From Stereocaulon alpinum (Eukaryota; Ascomycota; Lecanoromycetes; Lecanorales; Stereocaulaceae): a stretch of DNA of 64,000 nucleotides. A program made the position numbers and the translations under genes. Under the pieces are notes generated by a model. That model did not search any database and was not told the DNA's origin. It saw nothing but the letters and a program-made list of their open reading frames with translations. The DNA lies in NCBI GenBank assembly GCA_018257865.1, contig JAEUBA010000029.1, forward strand, positions 248,001 to 312,000. Reading direction: 5' to 3'. Below, piece after piece: positions 34,848 through 45,688 of this stretch; position 1 is the first letter of the stretch, and every line of letters begins with the position of its first letter.

Positions 34848-35634
34848 GTGTCTGTCAGAGGGTCGTGTGAAGTCTCCCGACCTTGCTTCAGCAACACTGC
34901 TCACTTTACTACAAATCAGATATTCGAGAGTCTTGAGTATGTCGTAGGTACAGGCTACATTGGGTAGAAGTATTCTATATTTGATTCGAGCCAATCGACT
35001 AAGCAGATCTCTGCGCAGCTAGTCAGGCTGTAATTGAATGGATGGTCCAAATGGTCTTCTCCGCATTGATAGTGGCTAGAACAATGACAGTCGGATTTGC
35101 TTCAAAGTCTCATTGCGGATATTCAGACAAGACCAGAGCAAGACTCAAGATTTGCTTACGACTCTGTTACAACACTAAGACACCAGAACCTACCTAGAAA
35201 GGTTCACTGTCCTGCCGGCCAGTCATAGGGGCTGAGACCTGTAGATCCTCAGAGAGGGCCCTAAAGCTGGTCACTTAGGCGACAAGGCCGGCCGCCAGAA
35301 TTTACCATCCTCGCGATTGAAGGGTGACCTCCAGGGCTCTCTTTAGGGGTGTCCCTGGCTTCAGCCCTGTGAGTGGCTGGCAGAGTGGTAAACCCTTCCG
35401 TCCGGTCCCGTTGGCTACCCGCAATATCGGCGTCACAGCAGATTCTCTAGGTCAGCTTGGGGCAGTGCTCCGGGCGCTAAGGCCCGCAAGGGACCGCCGA
35501 AGCGGATAGTGGAACCCGGCACCGGCCGGCTAAGTAGGTAAGGTAAGTAAGGTAGTCTCCAAAGACGGTAAGTTTTTTTTCGCACCTTCTCGTGGTTATT
35601 CATCATATTTGGAGATAAAATCTCTATGTAGTCA
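34848..35634. other. Convergent intergenic region with a GC-rich island
   Basis: Bases about 35280-35540 are markedly GC-richer than the neighbours and are bounded by GGCCGGC-containing segments (near 35287 and 35526), followed by AAGTAGG/AAGGTAAGT-like short repeats. It resembles degraded repeat DNA. No element could be delimited and no gene was seen. Confidence 0.4.
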
Positions 35635-38051
35635 TCAACGCAGCCCAGAAAGCCCCTGCGAATAAGTTGTACTCGATGGACCCCATTGACCGTGCGACTG
35701 GGTCCCATTCCAAGCACCCACATGAAACCCACCCTGCTTCTCGTCCCACTCCTTCAACTTCTTTTCCATATCTGCGATAGAAGCATGCCAATGGCCCCCC
35801 GCCTCTTCGACATGATTCAGAGCGGTGAGCAACAAGCGCAAGGAATCAGCAACGCCGTTGGCGGTGACTTCGTCTGAGTCTAGCAGATTCCGACTGAGGG
35901 CACTGATTCCCATTACTAAAGGCCAGCCAATGAAGGTTCCTTGCAGTGTGACGATATCGTGCTAGTGGAGGGGGAAACAGCATGTCAGCAACGGCGCCAT
36001 CTTGAGATGATTATGTTGAAGGGAAGAGGTCTTACCTCTCCCCGCTGTACAGGCCAATTCATCCTCACAGCACACGCGATCTTGAATGCCGCAGCTGTAG
36101 AGCGTTTACTACTTTCTGCTGCCACAAGCTTAGGAAGTTCCTGTTTCTCGACCTCATTGATAGCGGCTTCGTGTAGGAAAATGTCGACAGCGCACAGATT
36201 GACATACAATGCGAACGCTACTGAATCCTCGGCAACTGCCTTTGCATTGAGATGCATGTGTAGGATTGCGGTGCGGCAAAAAGTGGCTTTGACGAGAGCG
36301 TAGTGACGATCCCAGAAGCCGTTGTTTGCGGCATCTGCGGTGAGGACCCAGACGTGCTCGTAGCACTGGCGCGCGAGAGCGACCATTAGCACTATACCTG
36401 TGTAAGCTGATATTTGCGGGTTACCCCTCAGCTTGACGGTCTCGCGAAGGAATGGCATGGGAGAGGGCGAGAAGGCTGCTGTAAGGTGGCCAGGCGAAGG
36501 TAAGGCCACATCTATCTGGGGTAGAGAGCAATGGTGTTAATCTCGCTCCCGCCAAAGACAGTCTTATCCGATGTTGCTCTGTTCATGGCTGGGTGGAAGC
36601 ATGCGTACCTGAGTCTCGCTAAACTGACACGGCATTCCCGTCCGCGTAGCGGCGTACCCTTCGAAGATATACAGTGCCCAAAAAGAACGTCTCCTTTCCT
36701 CCAGAGCTATAGGGTCCTTCGTTGGTGGTAATCGCAATTGCAAATCAGAGCTAGCAACGCCGCTTGTACAAACATTGTCCATTTGGTGCAAATCTAGCAT
36801 CTTCGCCAATCTTATCGCACGGCCTAGCGTCATCCACGCCCTGTTGAATCTTTTGCTGGTGAGCTCATATCTTATGATGAACAGCAATGCTTGAAAAGTG
36901 TTGAGATTGGCGAGGTCAGTGCTATCTTCGTCTCTCTCGCATAGTTCGACGTATTTTCGCGCACTGCTGTAACAAGCCTGTTGCAGATAGGCAAACCCTG
37001 GAGAAACCGTCGTCCCTACTAAGGCTACGGCGTATCTGAGACCCTGTATGGGCGAAGAGGTACGATCCTTCGCAAGCTCTGTAGAGAAGTGTATCTCACT
37101 CAAAATAGGCATAGCTGGGTAAAAGACGTCAAAATATTTGCGATGCCTGCAAGCATCAGTCGGAGGAATGATATTGATATTGCGGGTAATTACAGTACGG
37201 CGATGTCATGCATTGAAACCTCTTCATCGCCAGGGTTGCTTTCAGATCGGCTGGTGGGTAGGAAGTCTCGTTGACAACCACTGATATCAATCGAGCGTCC
37301 ACCTAGGTCCAAGGGCGTTTGGAATCCAGTCGAAGTATGAGACTGGAACATGTCTGGCATTGGTGGGACCATAGGATTCCTGCAAGATAGAAAGTCAGTA
37401 GTTTCTGATTGATAGTCCATCGGCTACGCTTACCAGTCAAAGCCGGTGCCGGCTGCATCTTGAGCCTGTATCGTTGGGTTCGTAAACCTTTCGAAGTCTT
37501 CCAAAGTTGAGTCTGTTGTAAGGGGTTGATTGCTTGAGAGGACTTCTCTCTCCCTCTCGCTTTCCGCCTGATGTTCGTATGCTAACATCAATTGCCAAGG
37601 AATCTTTGGCATCGTGTTAAGATCGGGAGTCGCCGGTAACGTGACTGGGTTGGCCAATTGGGCTTCTGCTTGTGCTTTGGTAGAGTCAGCGCAAGAGCAA
37701 TGGTTTAGGGCTGTTCTCGGACGACTATACTGTTGAAAAAGCTATACCTAGTCGATCCTGGAGATGCGATAGCTGGCGGGGTAAGTCTGCTTGTGCTGCT
37801 CTGTGCCTTGTCCGACCATGGTAGCTACAATCATGATCCAGTCGCGTACAACGGCCGCATTTCGGATCGGCTCGATCGCATCGAACCTTGCGTTCTCTGC
37901 ATACATCGCACGCTAGACGCCCGTTTTTGTTGCTTTGGCTCGAGTTTTCGGAGTTCCTCTTCTGGTGATGTGTCTTCTGCTTTTTTGCTGACGTTATCAT
38001 GTCGGACGGGCTGGCAGAGGGAGACATTGAGCTTGTAGACTGCGAATCCAT
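35635..38051 (-). CDS. Zn(II)2Cys6 transcription factor with fungal-specific TF domain, likely cluster regulator
   Basis: Six exons (38051-37748, 37674-37434, 37379-37194, 37146-36609, 36515-36036, 35961-35635) encode 691 aa. The binuclear cluster has cysteines C48, C51, C58, C65, C68 and C75 (ACDVCRERKVRC, then CGRCTRLDHDC). The middle homology domain is seen in FQALLFIIRYELTS, RAWMTLGRAIRLAKMLDLHQ and ERRRSFWALYIFEGYAATRT. The nuclear protein would bind CGG half-sites. Its place between the efflux pump and the remaining biosynthetic genes suggests it activates the cluster, and composition matches DEP6 of the depudecin cluster (inference). The start is the ATG at 38051; the frame extends upstream only through a GTG. 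Confidence 0.88.
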
Positions 38052-40313
38052 GATCACGATGAAAATTCAAGCGTGCGTGGCAGTACTATGTGTCAAGACA
38101 GTGTGAACATCCTGAGCAATATATGTCAAGAAACTCCGTTGTACATAGTGCTAATTGAGAAATAAGAGAATACCAATAACATCAACAAGGCTAGGCTAAG
38201 CGCTGATTGTCTCAATAGTACCGTTGCAATTGTCACAGCTGTCAGCTCACCGCTTCCACGAAACGAGGTATCCCCTACATGGCTGACCAACCACTGTGCG
38301 CTCGAGAACATAGTGCTTGTTGGGATGACGTTTCACCTATAACAGCGTTATCAGCACCACCCTACGGGCTGATATCCAGCTCAGCTCTTGGCAGCCTTGA
38401 GCCAATGGTGCTCTTCGAAATCTCGCTTCGCTGCCTGCAGGGGTGTCAGCTCGGCGTACTTACCAACAAGGTCCGTGTATCTACGGGTGATATCTTGGCA
38501 ACAAAATTGATGCACACGAGCTTTGTAAGTAACTTACACGGCCCTTTTTCATAATTAAGTTACGCCGAGCGGATACCCCCTCGAAGCGGTCTAACAGCTG
38601 CATGAAACCTAACAGTGTATCCGCCCAAGGTGTCCGTACTTAGCCTACCTAATCCTATCAACGGCGAACCCGACATCTCCAGGCCTGGCAAGGAACATCG
38701 TCAATGATCGAAATTCAGATGTAGTATATACAACATGTATTTTCTTCTTGGCTTGAAGTCTTCGGAAAGTCACACAGAGCTACACTCTCAATCTCAATGG
38801 CAATGGGAATTCTGTTTTGGATATGCTAAATTCGCCAACTGCCGAGATTGTGATCGAAAAGGTGCCAACCTAGGGTAACCCCGTCGTGCTAGGAAATGAT
38901 AAGCCAAAGTCTAACTCTTTCAGAGCTAGTACTCGCATTAGGAAGATAACAAGCTCGTCAACTGTCAAACATGGAAACAGAGTTCACGCTTTCCCGGGTA
39001 AGCGTGTCCCACAAGTGAGCCCCTAATGCAGGAGCCTACAGCTACTTTATGTCTACCTAGACTACCACCTTCTGGCTTTGCCAGTACAACAATAATCCCA
39101 CCGTATGCTCTAGAGGCCATACGACTGTATAAAGGGCGAGAAACTGCGTATAGGCCTATGTATCTGTTGAGGACCAGTATTGTAGACCTAGGAAGTGTCT
39201 AAGTATTGGGGATGCCCGGGCGGCTTCGGGGCCCGCGTTCCAGGCGCCCTTCCGGGGTAGTATGAACTTTATAGATGTTGACGAGATAAGATAGGGAGAT
39301 GTTGGGGAACATCAAAGTCACACGGGTATAGTTCTTCTTAGGGACAAACTTTCTGCGTGATCGGCACTGTCCCAATCTCTCATGCTGTCAGCATTTGGTC
39401 TACACGAGCGAGCAATCTTAGGGTAATAGGTGCAGAAATACGTCTGCACCTCGCTATTTCCAGGCAGACCACCGCCGATCGCTCTGCCTCAATTTTAATG
39501 AGATAGTTTGGGCTGCGCTAAGAAAGCTGAGGTTCTTCCAAGCACCGCAGCTCAGCGGCAAGAGCTCTGAAACCTCAGGTCCCATCGTATGAGTTACTTG
39601 TCTTACTCATCGTGATGATAGTATAGTCGAGAGCGAGAATTTATCTTTGCTTGGTGCAAAGTTGCATGGCTGTGAAGATTGCTCTCAGCCCAGATTAATC
39701 ATTCTGTTGATATAGAGCCGTACCTCGACCGTGCACAAGGTGCTTCGCGAGAGATTGCCTTTGTACCGACCCCTAGCCCTTCCATCCATTCATCTACTTA
39801 TCTTCTTATCATCATCCTTTTAGCCTACCTAGTCGGATCTAAGGCTTGAGCGGGTGACGCAATCGTACCCTTTTATTCACTACCCTTGTACTAATAGATA
39901 GCTCCGTCGATTTCATGATAATCTGCCTGTGACTAGCGGAGAAAGACAATGGGATCGCATGAACAGCAATTAGGCAACCAGGATGCAACAGATACCCCGC
40001 TCCTATAGCTTACAGTAGCTATGACGCTCTGATAAGCACAAGGAGAAACACTTGCTGAACAGTCTCATCGTTCTTCTTATCTGCTCATGTCTATTATTTC
40101 GGCCATAGAAATTACATCGCATATCTGCCAAGAACCTGCAAGACAGGCACAAGCTTGTCAGATTATTGATTTCCACACCAATATCATAGATAGGGGTGTT
40201 CTCCCGCTTAGATAGAACATGGCTTGACCAAAAAAAATCCTTGGGTTCTCCAGTCCCTTCCATTCCCCACGCATATTCTTGAATGCTTGATTCGGCGCTG
40301 AACCCCGGTCAAT
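38052..40313. other. 2.3-kb gene-free gap inside the cluster
   Basis: No frame shows a domain. It contains a perfect 8-bp inverted repeat (GCGGATAC at 38569-38576, GTATCCGC at 38617-38624), a GC-rich stretch around 39210-39260 and a GATGTT-GGGG-AACATC stem at 39298-39313. It may hold the TF promoter plus degraded repeats. Confidence 0.45.
38569..38624. repeat. Perfect 8-bp inverted repeat with 40-bp spacer
   Basis: GCGGATAC and its exact reverse complement GTATCCGC, about 520 bp upstream of the TF start codon. It could be a regulatory dyad or the end of an old element. Confidence 0.55.
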
Positions 40314-41553
40314 TCATTGTGCTTTGCGAGGAGCAGTCTGTTCCCTCAGCCTTGACTCACGGAGGGCTAAGGCCCAAGATCCAGCTGCTCCTGGGCCGAA
40401 TACCACGGTGCCTAAGGCAATATAAGCCAATTCTCCTGTTCCTGCCGGGCGGGGTTCTCCCGAGCTTGTCTTTGAACCAATCTTGGGATAATTCGAGAGA
40501 AGGCAGTGGGTGAAGACGATACAAGACAGAGCGACAACGATCAAGTCAAATTGCGTAAAGAGATGGAAGCCTTCCAAAAGTACACAACCTTTCCGTGAAA
40601 GACCCGTAGAAGCTAAGGTAGAGTTGTGAGCTGACGCGGAGAAAGAGTTGACCTTGCCCATCGAAGGAATGAAGAGGCGTGTCAGCGTCATGTCTGGCTC
40701 TCTTGAGTTAAGTGAGTGAAGAATGGTGAAGATGTGAACAGCGGCAGCGATTGTCCCAGCCATGATGAATGATGCCACAATCCATGGCCTGTCCCCGTTC
40801 GGGTTCTTGGCATCCTTCTTAGACACGAGCCCATGACGCGGCAACATCAGTGCAATGCTAATCAAGCAAATGGCGACGATTAAGAATGGCGTCCCCTGGA
40901 AAATAGCAATGTAACCCTGATGATCCCAGGTGCTGAACTTGAGCCAGGCTGGCGCGAACAGAAACAATGGGAAGAGGACCGTGGGTAGCGTTGTGATGAA
41001 CAGTGCTATGGCTTCGTTCAATGGAATCGTAGGATCACGGGAGGCGGCTTTGCTTTGGGTGATGAAGTAGAAATAGAATGGCTGGACAAAAGCTGCGCCC
41101 ATAGCGTTCCAGAGTACCATGAAGGGCACAGGGCTATGGGATGTTAGCAAGATTGTACTACGGGGACCCAGCTTCCATGATAGGAATCGGGTTGGCAAGG
41201 TGATAAACTCACTGTCTTAGAGCTATATTTCGCACGCCTCGGCGGCGGCTTTCAATGAATACCCAGGCATTAGTGCACGAGAGCATGAAGTTCAGGTCAA
41301 AGAAGAGCAGCCTGGGCCCTGCCGATAGAGCGTTTGAGAGAGGTTCGTAGAACGCAGTAAGGTAAGTCAGTCGAGCGTCGAGCAACGAATTGCCGGTATA
41401 GACTGAGCGTAAGCTGCGACCACCAGGAAAAAACCCTTGTTTGATAACAGCGTCCATGTTGTCTAAAGTACCATTGAGAAAGGAGACACCCCATAGTAGG
41501 CAGAAGCCTAGGGTTCCAAGAGCCAGGAGCTGCTTCGGCGATGTGCTTGCCAT
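40314..41553 (-). CDS. Multi-pass membrane protein of the metabolite cluster
   Basis: Exons 41553-41213 and 41133-40314 (79-bp intron) encode 386 aa. Hydrophobic segments include LLALGTLGFCLLWGVSFLNG, PFMVLWNAMGAAFVQPFYFY, LFITTLPTVLFPLFLFAPAW, PFLIVAICLISIALMLP, WIVASFIMAGTIAAAVHIF and FDLIVVALSCIVF, so about 8 spans. Small membrane proteins of this look (for example MDAVIKQGFFPGGRSLRSVY, RLLFFDLNFMLSC) accompany fungal polyketide and diterpene clusters. The biochemical role is unknown. It would correspond to the unassigned member of a depudecin-type cluster (inference). The start at 41553 was chosen because it places the first span near the N-terminus; ATG 41604 is an alternative. Divergent with the DUF2855 gene. 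Confidence 0.83.
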
Positions 41554-41702
41554 GTTGACTTGGTGAGTCGTTCGACCGCAGGAAATGGTCTGTAGTTTCC
41601 TCATCAATCCTTTTGTTGCATGAGTGCAGAGAACCTGCTGACACAGGACATATCACGTGCTTGAGACATTCATTCGATTAGACGTAACAATGTTCATTCA
41701 AG

Positions 41703-41708
41703 CGGCCG
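41703..41708. promoter_or_regulatory. CGGCCG candidate regulator site, membrane-protein gene
   Basis: Zero-spacer CGG palindrome 150 bp upstream of the start at 41553. Function inferred from recurrence. Confidence 0.35.
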
Positions 41709-41934
41709 ATTTGCTGCTCTTTCCCGAGTAGAGGAAGGTGGATTGTCATGTCGTTGGTAACAACAACCGGGGCCGATTCCGACTTGACTCAGCCACTGCT
41801 CGTATAGCAGGCGCATCTTCCGCACTCTGGTCATCGTTTGTACAGGTTGATGTTATGGGTTGCTCGCAGCTCTGCGGCATGCATGAGCGGAGACCTTGGT
41901 ACTGTTATACTATTATGACTTAGCGCCTTCCCGT

Positions 41935-41940
41935 CGGCCG
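41935..41940. promoter_or_regulatory. CGGCCG candidate regulator site, DUF2855 gene
   Basis: Zero-spacer CGG palindrome 164 bp upstream of the start at 42104. Function inferred from recurrence. Confidence 0.35.
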
Positions 41941-41990
41941 CTTTTTTTCCGATGCTCGTCTTGGCTCTCCGCCTCCTCCATCTTCCAGTA

Positions 41991-42005
41991 TAACCCTAAC
42001 CCTAA
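41991..42005. repeat. Interstitial telomere-like CCCTAA repeat
   Basis: TAACCCTAACCCTAA, i.e. two and a half units of the fungal telomere repeat (TTAGGG on the minus strand), about 100 bp upstream of the DUF2855 start. Confidence 0.85.
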
Positions 42006-42103
42006 GTGTGACAGGAGTAGATCGTCTTCCAGCGTTCGATCTTACATCAGTAACCCTAGAGTAGTCGCATTCTCTAGCAGGCCACTGTCAGAACGCGGTA
42101 ACC

Positions 42104-43587
42104 ATGGAGGTCCATGCTGTATCCAAAATTGATAATGCAAGACATGCTACATTCACTGTCCAGATACAAAGCTCGCCCGCTGTGCAACTCGCGCCCTCTT
42201 CCATTCGAGTTCGCACTTTGCTTATCAGCCTCACCTCAAACAACCTAAGCTATGCCCGAAGCGGCCATTTCCTGCACTGGTGCGTTCTAATACACTCATT
42301 GGTATCAGAAGGAGCAATACTGCTGTTTAATACCGTATCGGTCTCGAAGAGACGGCTAGCCTGACCCAAAGAGAGAGCTAACTATATTGACCTTGGGACT
42401 AGGTGGGACACATATCCATTGCCGACCGCTTGTCCAGCTCCTTATAATGACGTCGCATCTTGGGGAATCGTTCCAGCATGGGGTTACGCCATCATTATCA
42501 AGAGCACTACGTCGATCCCAGAAGGTACCGTATTATGGGGCTTCTGGCCCACATCAACGGTTCCCACTGATCTCCGACTCAAGGCGACCGAACCCAAAGG
42601 ACATTGGATTGAAATTACTGAGACTCGTCAGAAACTCATGAATACTTACAACCGCTATATAGAGGTTCAAAGGTCCCCTGACACATCATCTTCACCAGAT
42701 TTTGGTGGAGACGAAATAGAGCATATGGCGTGGAACGCTCTCTTCCGTGGTGTCTGGGAAGGCGCCTACCTTCTCAGTCAATACGTCTTCTCACCAGAAT
42801 TTCAGACTCAAGCGCCAATTCATCCGTTGGGTATGGGTATGAATTGGACTGCTGGGGATGCGGACCTTGCATCTGCAGTAATTGTCAGTTTTTCTGCGTC
42901 ATCCAAAACTGCTCGTTCGTTTGCATACCATCTATCCCAAAGGCCAGCAGCGGGGCGACCATTAGGATTGGTCCAAGTCACTTCCTTACCAAGTCCTATC
43001 TCGAGAGCAGCAGAGAGTCTGCGGTCCTCTTTTCCCATGAAAACAGTCGCATACAACGAACTTCATGAATGTTTAGATTGGTTGGCTGGACTGCAGGCAT
43101 CTAAGATAGTCATTGTGGATTTTGGCGCCCGTGCCAATAGTTTGGGCCAACTGCTCGAATTGATCAATAACCATGCAGCATTGCGCTCTCCGAAGGTGGT
43201 GATCATCCAGGTTGGTAGTCAGCAGAAGGTGAGACCCCAGATCCTCCGCCATGGACTTCCCAACGGCTATTGATCATCGGTACGCGATAGATTTACACCA
43301 ACGAAGAGCAACTCGCGGCAAAGGAAGCGATGTCGAAACTCGGCAAAGTCCAATACAATACTTCAGGCGTTCAAGACGCGGTTATGCAAGCTAACGGTGC
43401 AAAAGCTTACTTCGACAAGCTAGCGCATGTATGGGACGAATGGTATCGCACTCGCCACGCTAGTATACCAGACATGCGCATTGTTTGGGGCGCAGGGATG
43501 TCCGGAGCTAGTGGACTTGAAGGAGGCTGGGAAAAGCTCTGTAAAAGTCAGGTCGGCGGTAGTGAAGGCTTGGTGTATCGGTTGTAA
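42104..43587 (+). CDS. DUF2855 family protein (MDR/quinone-reductase-like fold)
   Basis: Exons 42104-42279, 42403-43228 and 43291-43587 encode 432 aa. DUF2855 landmarks are SIRVRTLLISLTSNNLSYA, WWDTYPLP, WGIVPAWGYAIIIKSTT, GTVLWGFWPTST, MNTYNRY, a Rossmann-like AVIVSFSASSKTARSFAYHL, and KIVIVDFGARAN near the end. N-terminal GroES-like strands and a nucleotide-binding half suggest a medium-chain reductase relative. Biochemical activity of the family is not established. Divergent from the membrane-protein gene and convergent with the PaxM-type monooxygenase, so it sits inside the cluster. It could be a trans-acting reductase or an accessory enzyme (speculative). Confidence 0.84.
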
Positions 43588-43982
43588 GGATTCCGTAAGG
43601 TGGCGTTCGATATGCGATATAGCAATCATCATGACATGCACCGAATCCCATGCGAAGGTGGATCCATACTAGTGATCTTATTTACCTAGTCTTCGGCATA
43701 TTCCAGCTCACACTTGCCAGAATTTACTCTTCATCTGCTCAGGCGCCCCCTAATGTCGCACTTCATGCCAAGTGTATAAGAGAATACCTCATATGAGACA
43801 TTGGATGATAATGTCGACATTGGGATACCAGTTCCATACCTAGTACTTGTCATGATCTATATGATCGGAAGGTATTTAGAAACTCCAGGCTTCCAAAGTC
43901 GAAGCACCACAGCCAGAATAAGATCATACATTTCTAAGCAGGCTCGGAGACAAATGTATAGCATACAATCTATGATATGCGA
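43588..43982. other. Convergent intergenic region, no gene seen
   Basis: Between the 3' ends of the DUF2855 and PaxM-type genes. Confidence 0.5.
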
Positions 43983-45688
43983 TCAAGCAACGATAGCAAA
44001 ATCAGGTAAGACGTGCTTGCTCTGGCTCCCAAGAAGCCACCAAAGCGCCGAAGTAAACAGCATAAGACACCCAAAGACCATCGGTAAAATCTTCTCCACA
44101 CCTCCATACCCAACCTTCTTCGTCTTTTTCAACAGCACCTTCCCCACCATCGCCTCCTTCTTCTCTTTCCACCCCAATGTTCCGCTTTCCTCTTTGAACT
44201 CAATATAATCCAACTTTGGCGCCTCACTACACGTCTGCGCGACATTCTTCGCCACGAAATCCAGGCCGATAATTGGCATTACCCAACGCTGCACCAAGTA
44301 CATAAGCCAGCCATCATAAGCCTGTAGCCGAGTCAGCATCCAGCTGACATTGAAAATCTCCTTGACGCGTGCCAGGCGTGAGTCTTGGTAGGTTTGGAGT
44401 GCGAGTTGCATTTCGACATTGGAGGGTTTCTTGTTAGGATGTAGGGCTAGGGTGCGGACGATTGTGTTGGCGAGCGCGACAGCGGATTCCATAGCCGTGG
44501 AACCTCCGAATGCGGCGTTAGGTGTTACCTGTGCGTGGACTGTTAGCCAAAATGTACAGAGTCTGGAAATGATTTGGTAAGGCAGGCGTGAGTCAAGCTA
44601 CCTTGTGGACCGAGTCGCCAGCCAGCGCAGTGCGGCCGAAAAACCAATGATCGAGGACGCCCTCTTCCAAAGATACCAAGTGAGCTCGGGTACGATTGCG
44701 CCATAGCTCTCCGAACAGTAATGACTCGGAAACGGGATAGTCGGCAAGTTTAAATGCAAGAGCGTCCATATCCTCTTGCGTATACCGGGCGCGGTTTGGC
44801 CAGCGACATTGCTTATCCTCTGGTAGTTTGCAGTGTGCAACGAAGAAAATGGTGTCAGGCTGGCATAAGATGAGGAAGGAGAATTTGTCGTTGGAAACGC
44901 AGTGCATGTCAAACTTTCCTAGGCCGGCTTGCATGGGAGCGTATGCTATAAGGGCGTTGTAGGTTGTCACCATCGCTATATAGGAGATAGTTCGTTAGTC
45001 TGGTATGAATGGTGGGTTGGACGGATAGTTGGCTCTCTTACATCTTTTCTCTGCAGCTGAGACGAAACCCGGTATCGACTCATTCGCATTCCTCCACATC
45101 AGCTCCCGTACTTTGCTGTGTACACCATCACTTCCTACAACAAGGTCTCCGACGTGTTCTGTTCCGTCGCTAAGGACCACGCGAATGAGTTCGTCCTCTT
45201 GAATGAGATCCTCGACACGACTTCGCTCGATGACCTTGGACTTGTCACGAAGCTGATCGTAGAGGGTTTGTAGAAAAGCTCTTCTCTCAAGAGTGAGAGT
45301 TGTGTAGCCCGTACTATCATCTTTCAGTTCTCAGGAGCGCCATACGCCAAACATTGTGGATTACTTACCGTGCAGCAATTGCGTCAAAAAAGGTGTCCTT
45401 CAGGAAAGACTTGCCACTGGAGTTACGACAGTGGAACAACTCCATTGGAGCACACTGATTGGAAACAGCATCTAAGCATTCAATCTGGTGTAGTATCCTG
45501 CAGCCATGCGGGTGTATAGTGATACTTGTGCCCCAGGGTGGGGCCACGATACCCTTGTCCAGCAAAACATAGTCAATCTTGGCCAGTTCTAGCGAGTGGG
45601 CGAGCACCAAACCTGCAACACCAGCCCCAACGATAATTACCTTGAACGGCTGTTCGTTGCTAGCTGGTGGCTTAGAGGTCACTGCCAT
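43983..45688 (-). CDS. FAD-dependent monooxygenase, PaxM/epoxidase type
   Basis: Exons 45688-45369, 45313-45042, 44975-44602 and 44528-43983 encode 503 aa. Rossmann motif VIIVGAGVAGLVLAHSLE at the N-terminus, the mid motif GDLVVGSDGVHSKVR, and the FAD/GD motif RTALAGDSVHKVTPNAAFGG are intact. A hydrophobic segment near the C-terminus (MVFGCLMLFTSALWWLLG) suggests membrane anchoring, as in PaxM-type epoxidases. The family epoxidises alkene chains of terpenoid and polyketide intermediates. In this cluster it is a good candidate for epoxide formation (inference). The acceptor of intron 1 was placed at GATGATAG to keep the conserved TGYTTLTLERRAF. Confidence 0.89.

Larger units (their letters stand above)
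41554..42103. promoter_or_regulatory. Divergent promoter of the membrane-protein and DUF2855 genes
   Basis: A 550-bp intergenic region with two CGGCCG sites (41703-41708, 41935-41940), each about 150-165 bp from one start codon, and a telomere-like CCCTAA array at 41991-42005. Confidence 0.55.
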
